Source of the DNA: Candidatus Parepulonipiscium sp. PG-Nuni2H_MBin01
Lineage (GTDB): Bacteria; Bacillota; Clostridia; Lachnospirales; Cellulosilyticaceae
NCBI GenBank assembly: GCA_001994995.1
Contig: MDJM01000007.1
Location: 8,720 to 41,251 of the forward strand
DNA: 32,532 nt
Reading direction: 5' to 3'
Below the pieces are notes generated by a model. It ran no database searches. It was not told where the DNA came from and worked only from the letters and a program-made list of their open reading frames with translations. Position numbers and translations under genes: made by a program. Positions 1 through 8,057 of this stretch are shown here, piece by piece. The first letter of the stretch is position 1. Each line of letters opens with the position of its first letter.

Positions 1-6
1 GGTTGA

Positions 7-13
7 CACCTCC
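7..13 (-). promoter_or_regulatory. Ribosome binding site of a gene beyond the left edge
   Basis: On the minus strand the last bases before the window edge read GTGTGGAGGTGTCAACC, which contains a strong Shine-Dalgarno core (GGAGGTG). No start codon follows within the window. I infer that a further minus-strand gene begins just outside, after the terminator at 44-97. Confidence 0.35.
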
Positions 14-43
14 ACACTGATTTAAGCTCTCAAAAATTGCCAT

Positions 44-97
44 AAAAAAAAGACCTAATTAGGCACACCATTACTATAGCATACACTAATTTAGGTC
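44..97 (-). terminator. Rho-independent terminator after the 147-aa gene
   Basis: On the minus strand GACCTAA (97-91) pairs with TTAGGTC (58-52), and the stem extends through TTAG/CTAA with a one-base bulge. The stem is followed by eight T residues (51-44). The loop is long, at 23 nt. It lies about 40 nt past the stop codon of the 147-aa gene and closes the left-hand transcript. Confidence 0.75.
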
Positions 98-133
98 GTC
101 AAGTAGGTAGTAGTAAATTTTTTATTATATAAT

Positions 134-577
134 CTACAATGGCTGCACTCGTGTAGTTCTTTTATACATATTTACTACTTCTTGGGCTGGTTTTGGTATA
201 GTAAATTTTCCTAGCTTAACTCTTAGGTCTTTTGTCATTAGCTCCATATTTGCTTTTTCTAGTCTTATTATACTATCTTTTAGTCTTAGTACTTCACTGA
301 TGTTTTCTTGTAGTTTAGCAATGTAGGATTTACTATTGATGTCTACTTTTGCTTCATTATATAGTACTTCAAAAGCCTCTTCAGTTTGTTCTACTTCAGT
401 CATAATATTTTCTTTATTATCAGCCATTTCTTCAACAATCGACAAATCCCCCTGCTCTATAAAGTCCGCACATAACACTTGCTGTTGATTTAGAGTTATT
501 CCTTCAATTTGATGAAGTAATTCAATTATTTTGGCTAATCTAGTATCTAATTCGGGTAATTTACTTTTTTCATCCAC
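134..577 (-). CDS. Small coiled-coil protein, possible FlgN/FliT-like flagellar chaperone
   Basis: A 147-aa, charged, almost wholly helical protein with no signal peptide or membrane segment. It has long heptad-like stretches and ends in a basic tail (KRTTRVQPL). The GTG start is supported by AGGAGGGG five bases upstream; the nearby ATG is out of frame. It is the last gene before a terminator, 43 bp after the 119-aa coiled-coil gene, so the two are probably co-transcribed. Size, helical character and place in a filament-assembly locus fit the FlgN/FliT class of export chaperones for hook-associated proteins. That family diverges too much to assign by eye, so the function is inferred from context only. 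Confidence 0.6.
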   Translation of the reverse strand: MDEKSKLPELDTRLAKIIELLHQIEGITLNQQQVLCADFIEQGDLSIVEEMADNKENIMTEVEQTEEAFEVLYNEAKVDINSKSYIAKLQENISEVLRLKDSIIRLEKANMELMTKDLRVKLGKFTIPKPAQEVVNMYKRTTRVQPL

Positions 578-620
578 AAATACCCCTCCTTAATCATAAG
601 AAATTTCATATTTAATATGC

Positions 621-980
621 TTATTTGCTACGTTTATCAAAGAATATACCTTCTTCAAATGACGCATTGTACTGGGTTTTATAGGCCATCCCAAATTGTT
701 TATGTTTTCTTAGGTTCCTAAGGTTATTTTGTACTTGGTCTAGCATTATTTCATAACGGTCTATATTTTGTTGATTTAGCCGAACTATTTCATCGCGTAT
801 TTTTTTACATTCTTCGTTTTTTTTGTCTAAACGTTTCCCCATGTTTACGACACGGTCTATTAGTTGTTTTTGCTCTGGTACCAGTTTATCAAAACCTTCT
901 ATATCTTCTCTATCTAAGCATTTACTTTGTTGTTGTGCTATTTCTAAAATCTTCGTATATAGTTCTTTTTGTAAATACAT
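621..980 (-). CDS. Small coiled-coil protein, possible FliT/FlgN-like flagellar chaperone
   Basis: A 119-aa helical protein. The pattern ILEIAQQQSKCLDREDIEG near the N-terminus, followed by a long charged helix (KKNEECKKIRDEIVRLNQQN), resembles FliT/FlgN-type chaperones, which open with a short helix that binds the export substrate. The ATG follows a run of G residues (AAGGGGGG) with a 6-nt gap. It lies upstream of the 147-aa gene in the same orientation. The gap to the sulfatase-like gene upstream (981-1100) holds two TATAAT boxes, so it may have its own promoter. Chaperone function is inferred from size, composition and neighbourhood; no family-specific residue was recognised. Confidence 0.6.
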   Translation of the reverse strand: MYLQKELYTKILEIAQQQSKCLDREDIEGFDKLVPEQKQLIDRVVNMGKRLDKKNEECKKIRDEIVRLNQQNIDRYEIMLDQVQNNLRNLRKHKQFGMAYKTQYNASFEEGIFFDKRSK

Positions 981-1011
981 CTCATGCCCCCCTTAGCAAG
1001 TTGCTACTAAT

Positions 1012-1050
1012 ATTATACGCATTAAGGGTTCTTAAAATACATTTATTATA
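1012..1050 (-). promoter_or_regulatory. Candidate sigma-A -10 elements, duplicated, before the 119-aa gene
   Basis: The nine-base word GCGTATAAT occurs twice on the minus strand about 30 bp apart (1020-1012 and around 1050), each with a perfect TATAAT -10 hexamer. No good -35 hexamer lies 16-18 bp upstream of either copy, so the call rests on the -10 boxes and on the position in the intergenic gap. Confidence 0.3.
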
Positions 1051-1100
1051 CGCTCTTAAAAAACTTAGTCTAATATTATTTCATATTGTTGTGGCTATAA

Positions 1101-3083
1101 TTATGCCTGTGTATAGTCTATATTATTCTTTGTGTGTTGTAGAACAATGTTGTAGGCCCAATCAGCTAATTCTTGACTTTCTACAAATGTTTTTGTGTAT
1201 TTATCCCACACTTGAATTTCATATTTATCTATAGGTATGTCTCCCTCATGAGTAACGTTTTCTAATGTTGTAAAATATATGGTGCGCGCCCCTGTGTTTA
1301 CTGCTGCGATATAAGGTCTATCAGGGTAAATTGATTCAGAGTAAGTATACTCACGACGCTTACTAGCTCCCCCCAAGAAACTCATTGGTAACCTTGTATC
1401 CTTGTTTTCTAATTCAACTTCTGTGTCTGCTAACCTTGCCATTATGCTAAAGTAGTCTGTAGTTTGAATTAGTTCATTTGATAGTAGTTCTATACATTCG
1501 CTACTTTTAACCATAAGTGGTACTTTGGTTTTAGTATTAGCTAGCTTTGGATTTTCTAGGTAGTTTAAATAGCTAGCACCATAGTTTGATACTATAGATA
1601 TTAGGCATTCTTGTTCATCAAAGTTAGTTTGAATATAATGATATAAGTTTTCTAATGCTCTATCTAAATTTTTTAATCTCCATTTGTATTCTTCTCGGTT
1701 GCTTCTATCTTTTAAGTGGGTTTGCACATATAACCCTGGCTTATCCTCATTGCTAATATAATGTAAATCTGATAGAGAAATCCATAGATATTGACCATTC
1801 TTTTTGAAGCTATCCAAATGCTCAATAGCTTCCGATATAACTTGGCTATCCGGAAATCCGTATCCAGCATTTTGATATACAAATCTATCGACACCTCTTA
1901 AGTATCCATATAAAGGAGAAACTCTCCAATCGCCAGTTATAACACCTGTAACATAACCAGCGCCTTTAAACATTTCAAATAAAGTCAATTCGCTCTTTTG
2001 TATACTGTCCCTACGGGTTGGGTGAAACAGATGGTGCTTTGCAGTAGGTTGCCCGGTGCAAAGGCTTGCAACTGAAGGTAAGGACCATTCGCCACTTGCA
2101 TATACATTGTTGCAAATTGTTGCTCCTTTAAAATAATTATAAGTATTAGGCATTACATTTTCTAATCCTTCTTCGTCTAGAAATTCTTGCGATAGCGCGT
2201 CTATACAAATTGTTAGTATTAATTCTTTTTTTGTTATTTTAGGGCTACCTATTGGAGTTCCTATGACTATACTTTCATTTGCTACTACACTAACTGCTCC
2301 TTCTACAAAATAATAGTAGTATCGGTTTAAGGCAGTTTGTGTGTACTCATTTTCCCCATGTTTATCAGTAATAGTAATTTTGGTATCCGGCTTTAAAGCA
2401 ACTATAGGTAATATTCTTTTACCTTTTAAGTTTACATTGTATTCTGTAGCTACAGCAGCTACAGCTAATATTTCTGCTGCTATACTTTTAGTTTCAAAGC
2501 CTTTTGGAAGTACACAGTACATGCCTTTGTCATATATTCCAACGTAGTATTTTCTATCAGTGTTAATAAAGTTAGAGATATAGCTTGTTGGCGGACTTAT
2601 GGAGCTGTAAGGGAAGTCTTTTAAGTTGTGTGTATTTACTTTAGCTACGCACTGTTTAGCCATTATTGTTAGGTCATTGATTAATTCACGACTTAGCTGT
2701 CTATTTTGCTCTGCTCGTTTTATTATAGTATCCATTTTTATACGGAACTCATCTGGTTTATGAAGCGGAGTACCAGCATGAGATAATGTTGCATTAACTA
2801 GACATTCCATTGCACTAATGTATTCTTTCCTTATTAAATATATATCAAATAATTTATTATACACGTTGTAGCTATATGGTCGTAACTTAATTAGTTGCTC
2901 AAAATATTTAATTGCATTGTTATAGTTCTTTCGTGAGTATTCTATATTTGCTTGTAAATATAAATATACAACAGAAGTAACATCATTTAATTGCGTCATA
3001 TAATGTTCTATTTCAGTAATGTTCCCCTGTTCTAACCAGTGCTGTGCTTGTGCTAATTCTTGTTTATCTATTACATTTTTCAT
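1101..3083 (-). CDS. TPR protein with C-terminal sulfatase/phosphotransferase-fold domain
   Basis: A 660-aa protein without signal peptide or membrane segment, so probably cytosolic. Residues about 1-110 are TPR-like helices. A linker of unknown type follows. From about residue 286 it has the alkaline-phosphatase superfamily core seen in sulfatases and phosphoethanolamine/LTA-synthase-type transferases: a first strand ending in CIDALS (D295 as likely metal ligand), then GEWSLPSVASLCTG with S337 in the usual Ser/Thr/Cys nucleophile place, and DLH at 439-441. The late motif that normally reads DHG is SNYG at 499-502, so a metal-ligand pair appears substituted. It sits downstream of flaG/yjfB after a terminator. 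A role in modifying flagellar glycan or flagellin with a phosphate-linked group is a guess from context. Confidence 0.75.
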   Translation of the reverse strand: MKNVIDKQELAQAQHWLEQGNITEIEHYMTQLNDVTSVVYLYLQANIEYSRKNYNNAIKYFEQLIKLRPYSYNVYNKLFDIYLIRKEYISAMECLVNATLSHAGTPLHKPDEFRIKMDTIIKRAEQNRQLSRELINDLTIMAKQCVAKVNTHNLKDFPYSSISPPTSYISNFINTDRKYYVGIYDKGMYCVLPKGFETKSIAAEILAVAAVATEYNVNLKGKRILPIVALKPDTKITITDKHGENEYTQTALNRYYYYFVEGAVSVVANESIVIGTPIGSPKITKKELILTICIDALSQEFLDEEGLENVMPNTYNYFKGATICNNVYASGEWSLPSVASLCTGQPTAKHHLFHPTRRDSIQKSELTLFEMFKGAGYVTGVITGDWRVSPLYGYLRGVDRFVYQNAGYGFPDSQVISEAIEHLDSFKKNGQYLWISLSDLHYISNEDKPGLYVQTHLKDRSNREEYKWRLKNLDRALENLYHYIQTNFDEQECLISIVSNYGASYLNYLENPKLANTKTKVPLMVKSSECIELLSNELIQTTDYFSIMARLADTEVELENKDTRLPMSFLGGASKRREYTYSESIYPDRPYIAAVNTGARTIYFTTLENVTHEGDIPIDKYEIQVWDKYTKTFVESQELADWAYNIVLQHTKNNIDYTQA

Positions 3084-3133
3084 ATTATCACCCCTTCGAG
3101 AATAGTATGCGTTAGATTGTATATTTTAAACCA

Positions 3134-3169
3134 TAAAAAAAATGCTAGTAAATTAAATTTACTAGCATT
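3134..3169 (-). terminator. Rho-independent terminator after yjfB
   Basis: A perfect 12-bp stem, AATGCTAGTAAA (3169-3158) with TTTACTAGCATT (3152-3141), has a 5-nt loop and is followed by a T-run on the minus strand (3142-3135). It starts 7 nt after the yjfB stop codon and separates flaG-yjfB from the sulfatase-like gene. Confidence 0.9.
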
Positions 3170-3175
3170 AGCGAA

Positions 3176-3367
3176 TTACAACCTAATATCTATTTGACTA
3201 CCTAAATTTGGAGATACAGAAATCTCCATGCTTTTCATCATATCTTCCATTGATGCTCCAGTTTGTTCAGCCATATCTAAACTAAGTTTGGCTAAAGAAG
3301 CACCGACTTTTGTACCTATATCAAATTGACTCATCGAAATTGATAATGCTGCTATATCTGTTGTCAT
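3176..3367 (-). CDS. yjfB: YjfB-family putative motility protein
   Basis: A 63-aa protein matching the YjfB family of small putative motility proteins: an N-terminal IAALSISMSQ helix, a middle GASLAKLSLDMAE segment, and a C-terminal tail with a conserved hydrophobic/Asp ending (here IDIRL). The length is typical. The start is ATG after an AGGGGG site. It lies 96 bp after flaG and ends just before a strong terminator, so it is probably the last gene of the sigma-28-driven flaG transcript. The molecular role of the family is not established; genes of this family occur beside flagellin and FlaG genes in Bacilli and Clostridia. Confidence 0.8.
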   Translation of the reverse strand: MTTDIAALSISMSQFDIGTKVGASLAKLSLDMAEQTGASMEDMMKSMEISVSPNLGSQIDIRL

Positions 3368-3463
3368 TTTTAATTCCCCCTAATTACGATGTTAAAATGT
3401 TTTTTCATAAGTGGTTTTTATGTACTACCTTTTGTATTTTAGAACGTTTTGTCAAAAGTGGAT

Positions 3464-3922
3464 TTATCGTTGGACATCTACAAACAATCCAGCTGCATCC
3501 CACATTGCTGCCAACATATCTAAAACTTCTTTTGAAGGAATTTCTCTTATTATCTCTTCCGTATCTTGGTCTACAACTTTAACCATCATACGTTGAGTGT
3601 CTTCATGATAAGAGAAACGAAGTTCCTTAAACTGTAAATCTATGCTTTCTCCACCATCATTAGCTATAACTTTTTCCACTGCTTTAACAAGAGCATCTTG
3701 CTTAGATTCTTGTTTGCTTTTGCTATCTGCAGATGAGTCGCTATTAGTATCTATTTTTATACTAGCCGATTGCTTCTGCGTTTGCTGTGTAGTAGCTGAA
3801 GCGGTTGCTGAGGCAGTAGTAGCCGAAGCTGATGTTGCCGAAGCTGATGATTTACGAGTAGATTGAGATTGTTGTACAGCTTGAGTGGTTGCATTTGCTA
3901 TATCATTGTTATTAACATGCAT
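3464..3922 (-). CDS. flaG: FlaG family flagellar protein with Ser/Ala/Thr-rich N-terminal tract
   Basis: A 152-aa protein. The last 60 or so residues are a FlaG domain: LQFKELRFSYHEDTQRMMVK, then VVDQDTEEIIREIPSKEVL and a terminal amphipathic helix. FlaG proteins influence filament length. The N-terminal half is low complexity, with Ser, Ala, Thr and Gln in short repeats (SAT/SAS units at about residues 25-45) and then a Lys/Asp/Ser spacer; typical FlaG leaders are shorter and less repetitive. The start is ATG with a GGGGGG site seven bases upstream. A good sigma-28 promoter lies about 47 bp upstream. The Ser/Thr tract would be a natural O-glycosylation target given the linked MAF genes, which is inference. 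Confidence 0.85.
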   Translation of the reverse strand: MHVNNNDIANATTQAVQQSQSTRKSSASATSASATTASATASATTQQTQKQSASIKIDTNSDSSADSKSKQESKQDALVKAVEKVIANDGGESIDLQFKELRFSYHEDTQRMMVKVVDQDTEEIIREIPSKEVLDMLAAMWDAAGLFVDVQR

Positions 3923-3968
3923 ACCGTTACCCCCCGTTCTTTAAAATACTTCTAACCCCTTATTTACT

Positions 3969-3996
3969 ATATCGGAGGGTAACTTATGCAACTTTA
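3969..3996 (-). promoter_or_regulatory. Sigma-28-type promoter of flaG
   Basis: The minus strand reads TAAA, 16 bases, then TCCGATAT, against the consensus TAAA-N15-GCCGATAT. The -10 matches 7 of 8 and the -35 matches 4 of 4. The -10 ends 47 bp before the flaG ATG. This suggests flagellar-sigma control of flaG-yjfB. Confidence 0.7.
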
Positions 3997-4046
3997 GTAG
4001 ATAATTTAAATTTTATTAATTTCATTTTATTTGTTAGATTTTTACA

Positions 4047-5072
4047 CTATTTTAATAATTTAATCACAGCTTTAGCTGCATGTGTAGTGCTTGGCTGTTT
4101 AGAGTTATCATACTCCCATGCTCTAAATTCTCTTATTAAAGCATCGTGTATATCTTCACGTCTATCGCGGTTAATAGCCATTCTATTTAAAGCAGAAAGG
4201 ATGTCAGCTGTAGCAACTATACCAGCAGCACCTAAAATTTCTATTAGGCCATCTCTAACTAAATATTGGCTTTCTTTTACTCTATCTTTACTAAGCATTA
4301 CGCCAATCATAGGGATACCTAGAGTAGCTAGTTCGTACATAAAGTGATTAACTCCACAAATAGCTATATCGCATTCTCCAGCTACCATGCAGATGTCTTC
4401 CTCGCTAATGAATTTAATGTTACGCTCTTTGTATTCTCTTTTAATTTGTTCTCTGTTAACTAGATTTGTATCTAAAACTACTTTAAAATCATATTCTTCA
4501 TCAGCAATAGCTGCTAGAAATTCACGGGTAAGGTTATTAGAAGTAGTTTCACCTAAGTGAACTAAAATAGTATCAACGAATTTATTGATTCTAATAGGAG
4601 GAATTTCTAAAAATTCTTCCCTAACTAAGTTGTATTCAGTGCCTAAGATTTTTTCGCACTCTGGAGCCACGAAGTACTCTAATAGCTGACTGCCATATAA
4701 AGGATTGATTATCATATCAGCTTTAAAACTACGGCTTGCCGCTTCATCCATATAAATAACTTTATTACAAGCTTCGCTACATAGCTTATCTAATTTGCTT
4801 ACACGGTGCTTGTTATCTATGATTATGCTACATCCGCCTTGGTTTTCAGAGCTTTCTTTAACAATATCAATAAGGTCAGCTTCGTCTACATATTTCATTA
4901 CACTTAAATCTTTTGATTTTAAGTATTGAATGCCTGCATCGTCTGCACTTTTACATAGGAATGTAACTTGAACAAAGTTATCTACAGCTTTAGCTAAAGC
5001 TTCCATTCTATAGAACCAATCCATACCACTACTTTTAACACTATCCATTTTTATTAATAATTCTTGAGCCAT
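4047..5072 (-). CDS. PseG/SpsG-like glycosyltransferase-fold protein lacking the catalytic His (copy 1)
   Basis: A 341-aa protein related to PseG (UDP-2,4-diacetamido-2,4,6-trideoxy-altrose hydrolase) and SpsG, which have a GT-B fold. Visible family landmarks are the N-terminal strand and RMEALA helix, a middle SRSFKADMIINPLYG region, the NLVREEFL segment, ILVHLGETTSNN (family form: GGSDPxN) and the late CGVNHFMYELATLGIP motif. The family's GxGHxxR motif is GMDWFYR here, so the His used as catalytic residue in PseG is Trp19. It lies 21 bp after a paralog with the same defect. It may be a regulatory partner, a binding protein or an enzyme of altered chemistry; hydrolase activity is doubtful. 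No Pse biosynthesis genes accompany it. Confidence 0.75.
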   Translation of the reverse strand: MAQELLIKMDSVKSSGMDWFYRMEALAKAVDNFVQVTFLCKSADDAGIQYLKSKDLSVMKYVDEADLIDIVKESSENQGGCSIIIDNKHRVSKLDKLCSEACNKVIYMDEAASRSFKADMIINPLYGSQLLEYFVAPECEKILGTEYNLVREEFLEIPPIRINKFVDTILVHLGETTSNNLTREFLAAIADEEYDFKVVLDTNLVNREQIKREYKERNIKFISEEDICMVAGECDIAICGVNHFMYELATLGIPMIGVMLSKDRVKESQYLVRDGLIEILGAAGIVATADILSALNRMAINRDRREDIHDALIREFRAWEYDNSKQPSTTHAAKAVIKLLK

Positions 5073-5093
5073 GATGTTCCCCCTTGAAACATG

Positions 5094-6095
5094 TTACCAT
5101 AAGTTTAATAATTCTAAAATTTTATTAGCTACGTTTTCGTTGCAGTGTGAATTAAATACAGCTAATATTCTTGTATGCATATCGAAACGCTTTGTATAAT
5201 CATTAGCTAAGCTTTTAATCGCTCTAATGATTTCTTTTACTGCTACTACACCTACTATACCTACCCCTTCGACTAGCCTATCTCTCATCATATATTGGCA
5301 TTCGCGAATTGGTTCTTTAGATAGGGCTACTACTATAATAGGAAGACCTAGCGCCCCAGCCTCATGTACCAAGTTAATACAACCGGTCACTACTAAATCA
5401 CAATTATCTACCAGATTAATAATATCATCTGAGTTGAAGAAGTTGATGTTTTCACTCTCGTAATGGGAGATGATTTGTGAGCGTCCTTTAATATTGTCTT
5501 CTAAAACCACATTAAATTTATATGGCAGTGTTTGTAAAGGTCTAAGTAAATCGCGGGTAACATTGTTAGATTTTAGCTCACCCAAATGGACAAGAATAGT
5601 CCTAACGCAGTCATCTAATTCCCTTAAAGGTTTTTCTAGAAATTCAGGCCTAATTAGCGAGTAATCACTACCTGAATATACTCTACAGTCGCGGCTAACC
5701 ATATAATCACTATATTCACCACCATAAGCTGTGTTAAAAACAATATCAGCTTTATAACTACGAGAAGCGCCTTCAATTATGTAAATAACATGTTTACATA
5801 TATGTTGGCATGCTTGTTCAAAAACAGTTGCCTTCATGCGACTATCTACTATTATATTGCATGGTACAAATGTTTTTATTAAGTTAATTAATTCTATTTC
5901 AGTGTTATATATTTCTATAGTAAATCCTCTATCTGCTAAATAGTTAATACCTTTTATAGCAGTATCTTTACATAGAAAAATAACTTTAAGATTGTTAACT
6001 TGAGTTGTAAGTTGATTAGCTAATGTATGCATTCTAAAAAACGGATCCATCTCATGTTCCCTGTTGTAATCTACTTTTACCAACACTGTCTCCAT
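5094..6095 (-). CDS. PseG/SpsG-like glycosyltransferase-fold protein lacking the catalytic His (copy 2)
   Basis: A 333-aa paralog of the next gene with the same landmarks: EGASRSYKADIVFNTAYGG, SLIRPEFL, ILVHLGELKSNN and a late EAGALGLP segment. At the PseG catalytic position it reads EMDPFFR, so His is replaced by Pro18. I chose the ATG at 6095, with AGAGG five bases upstream, over the in-frame GTG at 6101, which overlaps the ribosome site. It begins only 9 bp after the acetyltransferase stop, indicating translational coupling. Two adjacent family members that both lost the same residue suggest a kept non-hydrolytic function, perhaps a heterodimer; this is inference. Confidence 0.75.
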   Translation of the reverse strand: METVLVKVDYNREHEMDPFFRMHTLANQLTTQVNNLKVIFLCKDTAIKGINYLADRGFTIEIYNTEIELINLIKTFVPCNIIVDSRMKATVFEQACQHICKHVIYIIEGASRSYKADIVFNTAYGGEYSDYMVSRDCRVYSGSDYSLIRPEFLEKPLRELDDCVRTILVHLGELKSNNVTRDLLRPLQTLPYKFNVVLEDNIKGRSQIISHYESENINFFNSDDIINLVDNCDLVVTGCINLVHEAGALGLPIIVVALSKEPIRECQYMMRDRLVEGVGIVGVVAVKEIIRAIKSLANDYTKRFDMHTRILAVFNSHCNENVANKILELLNLW

Positions 6096-6104
6096 ATTCA
6101 CCTC

Positions 6105-6737
6105 TTATTTAGCAGGTACCCCTTTTACAATTTTATTATCAATTACATTTCTAGTTACTACAGAACCACTACCAATTATCACGTCATTACCAACTGAAAT
6201 ACCTTGATTAATAACAGAACCAGCTCCAATATGAGTGTTACCACCGATAGATACTCCGCCACATAAACATGCAGTGGGGCTAACATGTACGTTATCGCCA
6301 AGTAAGCAGTGATGTTCTATTACACATGAGGTGTTTATTATTCCCATAACACCTACTTGTGCATAAGCATTAACTACTGCACGAGGCATAACGCAAGTCC
6401 CTTCGCTAAGTGAAGCGCGTTTTGAAATGACTGCTGAAGGGTGAACTAGAATAGGTAAGTTAAAGCCAATGCTTTTCAAATGTACATAAATTTCCATACG
6501 CCGACTTAGGTTTGTTAGTGAACCTACGCAAACAACAGCGTTAGTTATTTTTAGCCTATACATACTTAGTAAGTCTGTATCATCACCTAAACAGTATATA
6601 CCCTTATCAAATATGTCTCCATATTTTAAATCTGGAGTACAAACACCAGCGATTTTAAATTGCTCAATTTCAGATAATAAGTCGACTATAACATGCGCAT
6701 ACGCGCCTGCTCCTATTAAAACTATTTCATCTTTCAT
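6105..6737 (-). CDS. neuD: NeuD/PglD-type sugar O- or N-acetyltransferase
   Basis: A 210-aa protein of the NeuD/PglD/LegH family. Residues 1-75 form the Rossmann-like sugar-binding domain (GAGAYA at 9-14); from about 98 a left-handed beta helix of hexapeptide repeats begins (for example VSIGGN, THIGAG, VIIGSG). The catalytic His of the family is visible as EH at 141-142. In legionaminic acid synthesis LegH acetylates the 4-amino group of a UDP-sugar with acetyl-CoA. A role as a nonulosonate O-acetyltransferase is equally possible. The C-terminus stops at VPAK without the usual one or two extra residues. It has its own sigma-28-like promoter and starts the transcript that includes the two PseG-like genes. 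Confidence 0.85.
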   Translation of the reverse strand: MKDEIVLIGAGAYAHVIVDLLSEIEQFKIAGVCTPDLKYGDIFDKGIYCLGDDTDLLSMYRLKITNAVVCVGSLTNLSRRMEIYVHLKSIGFNLPILVHPSAVISKRASLSEGTCVMPRAVVNAYAQVGVMGIINTSCVIEHHCLLGDNVHVSPTACLCGGVSIGGNTHIGAGSVINQGISVGNDVIIGSGSVVTRNVIDNKIVKGVPAK

Positions 6738-6784
6738 ACAGCCTCTCCTATAAAAAATAGTGAAGTAAATATCTATCTAAAAAG

Positions 6785-6812
6785 TTTTCGGCATTTTTTA
6801 CCTATTACTTTA
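6785..6812 (-). promoter_or_regulatory. Sigma-28-type promoter of the acetyltransferase operon
   Basis: The minus strand reads TAAA, 16 bases, GCCGAAAA in the 114-bp gap between legG and neuD. The -10 matches GCCGATAA in 7 of 8 positions and the -35 is perfect. It is placed 47 bp before the neuD ATG. It suggests that part of the sugar pathway is switched on with late flagellar genes. Confidence 0.6.
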
Positions 6813-6851
6813 TATTTTATTCAATTTTTTCCAATAAATACGTATTTATTT

Positions 6852-8003
6852 TTACTGAGGTATATCCCATGTTAATAATTTTTGTCTTAACTTATCGTTA
6901 ATAACTATTTCTTCTAATATTTTTATTATATCGCTACTTGTGTTTCCATATTCATATAAATTTTTTATTTTAGATAAATCTTTATCAAGGGCTAGTTTTA
7001 CGCCGTCTAAAATACTAGTTGTATCGTTTGTTACGGAAACTACATTCTCTGCCATCAATCTACCCTTTTGTCTATTTCCTATATTAACTACAGGCTTTTT
7101 TAAATAAGGGGCTTCTATTAATGCACTAGATGAGTTGCCTAGCACAAGAGCGCAATGTTTCATTACACTTAAGTATTTAAGGGTGCCTAGGCTTTTTACT
7201 AATGTTATGTTTTCATGTTGCTTGGAAAATTCGGTTAATCTGTCAATTATATATAATCCGCCGTTATCAGCATTAGGATATGTGATTATAAAGTCGAAGT
7301 CTTTTAGTTGTTCTATTGCGCTAAGTAACTGGTCTACGTCTTCTTTTAAGGAATCTAGCTCTAATGTTGTGGCATGGTAGGTAGTCAGTATAGTAGTTTT
7401 TTTGTTAACTTTTAGGCCTTGTTTAGCAAGTTCTTTCATTGTCAGCAGTTTTAAATGTCTTATATTTTCTATACCTAAGGCTCCTACGTTGTGTACGCGC
7501 CAACTTTCTTCTCCCATTTTTATAATATTGTCTGCATATTCTTTTGCCTCAGCAAAATGGATATGGGACATTTTTGTAATTGCATGTCTGATTTGTTCAT
7601 CTGTGCTACCGTAGGAGATTTCGCCACCAGCGATGTGGGCAATTGGGATATTCATTACCGTAGCTACTGTTGCCACGGTAAGAATTTCAAATCTATCGCC
7701 AATAATTAGTACTATATCTGGTTTTAGGCGTTCCATTATGGACGATAAGTGTAGCATTTCTATACTCATGGATGTAGCAATTGCACTAGTTTTGTCTGAT
7801 TCTAGTAACATGGGGATTTGGGCAGTTATATTTATTCCGTCTGAGCGAATTTCGTCAATTGTGTTGCCGAATTTGTCGCTTAGGTGTGTCCCTGTTACTA
7901 CGAATTGCAGCTCCAACACATTTGAGGTTTCTATTTTTTGTAGGACATGTTTTAATAAACCGTACTCTGAGCGAGTACCGGATACAACCATAATTTTTTT
8001 CAT
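6852..8003 (-). CDS. legG: UDP-GlcNAc 2-epimerase (hydrolyzing), LegG/NeuC family
   Basis: A 383-aa protein of the usual length for hydrolyzing UDP-HexNAc 2-epimerases. GTRSEYG (9-15) at the N-terminus, GDRFE (102-106), HIAGGE (123-128) and DEQIRHAITKMSH (135-147) are diagnostic. The GNSSSALIEAP motif in the C-terminal half binds the UDP moiety. In a leg cluster the enzyme releases UDP and inverts C2 of UDP-2,4-diacetamido-2,4,6-trideoxyglucose to give the mannose-configured sugar; in a plain sialic pathway it would act on UDP-GlcNAc. The neighbouring legB and legC favour the former. The start is ATG after AAGGAG. It lies 54 bp after the nucleotidyltransferase gene. Confidence 0.9.
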   Translation of the reverse strand: MKKIMVVSGTRSEYGLLKHVLQKIETSNVLELQFVVTGTHLSDKFGNTIDEIRSDGINITAQIPMLLESDKTSAIATSMSIEMLHLSSIMERLKPDIVLIIGDRFEILTVATVATVMNIPIAHIAGGEISYGSTDEQIRHAITKMSHIHFAEAKEYADNIIKMGEESWRVHNVGALGIENIRHLKLLTMKELAKQGLKVNKKTTILTTYHATTLELDSLKEDVDQLLSAIEQLKDFDFIITYPNADNGGLYIIDRLTEFSKQHENITLVKSLGTLKYLSVMKHCALVLGNSSSALIEAPYLKKPVVNIGNRQKGRLMAENVVSVTNDTTSILDGVKLALDKDLSKIKNLYEYGNTSSDIIKILEEIVINDKLRQKLLTWDIPQ

Positions 8004-8057
8004 TGAATCAACTCCTTATTAACAGTTTTTTATAGTTCATAAAGTAAACTAATTTTT

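Noticed and set aside
3084..3133. Weak sigma-A promoter (TTTAAA-N17-TACTAT) before the sulfatase-like gene
   Set aside because: Only 4 of 6 matches at each hexamer in AT-rich DNA; not strong enough to list, although a promoter is expected here because a terminator precedes it.
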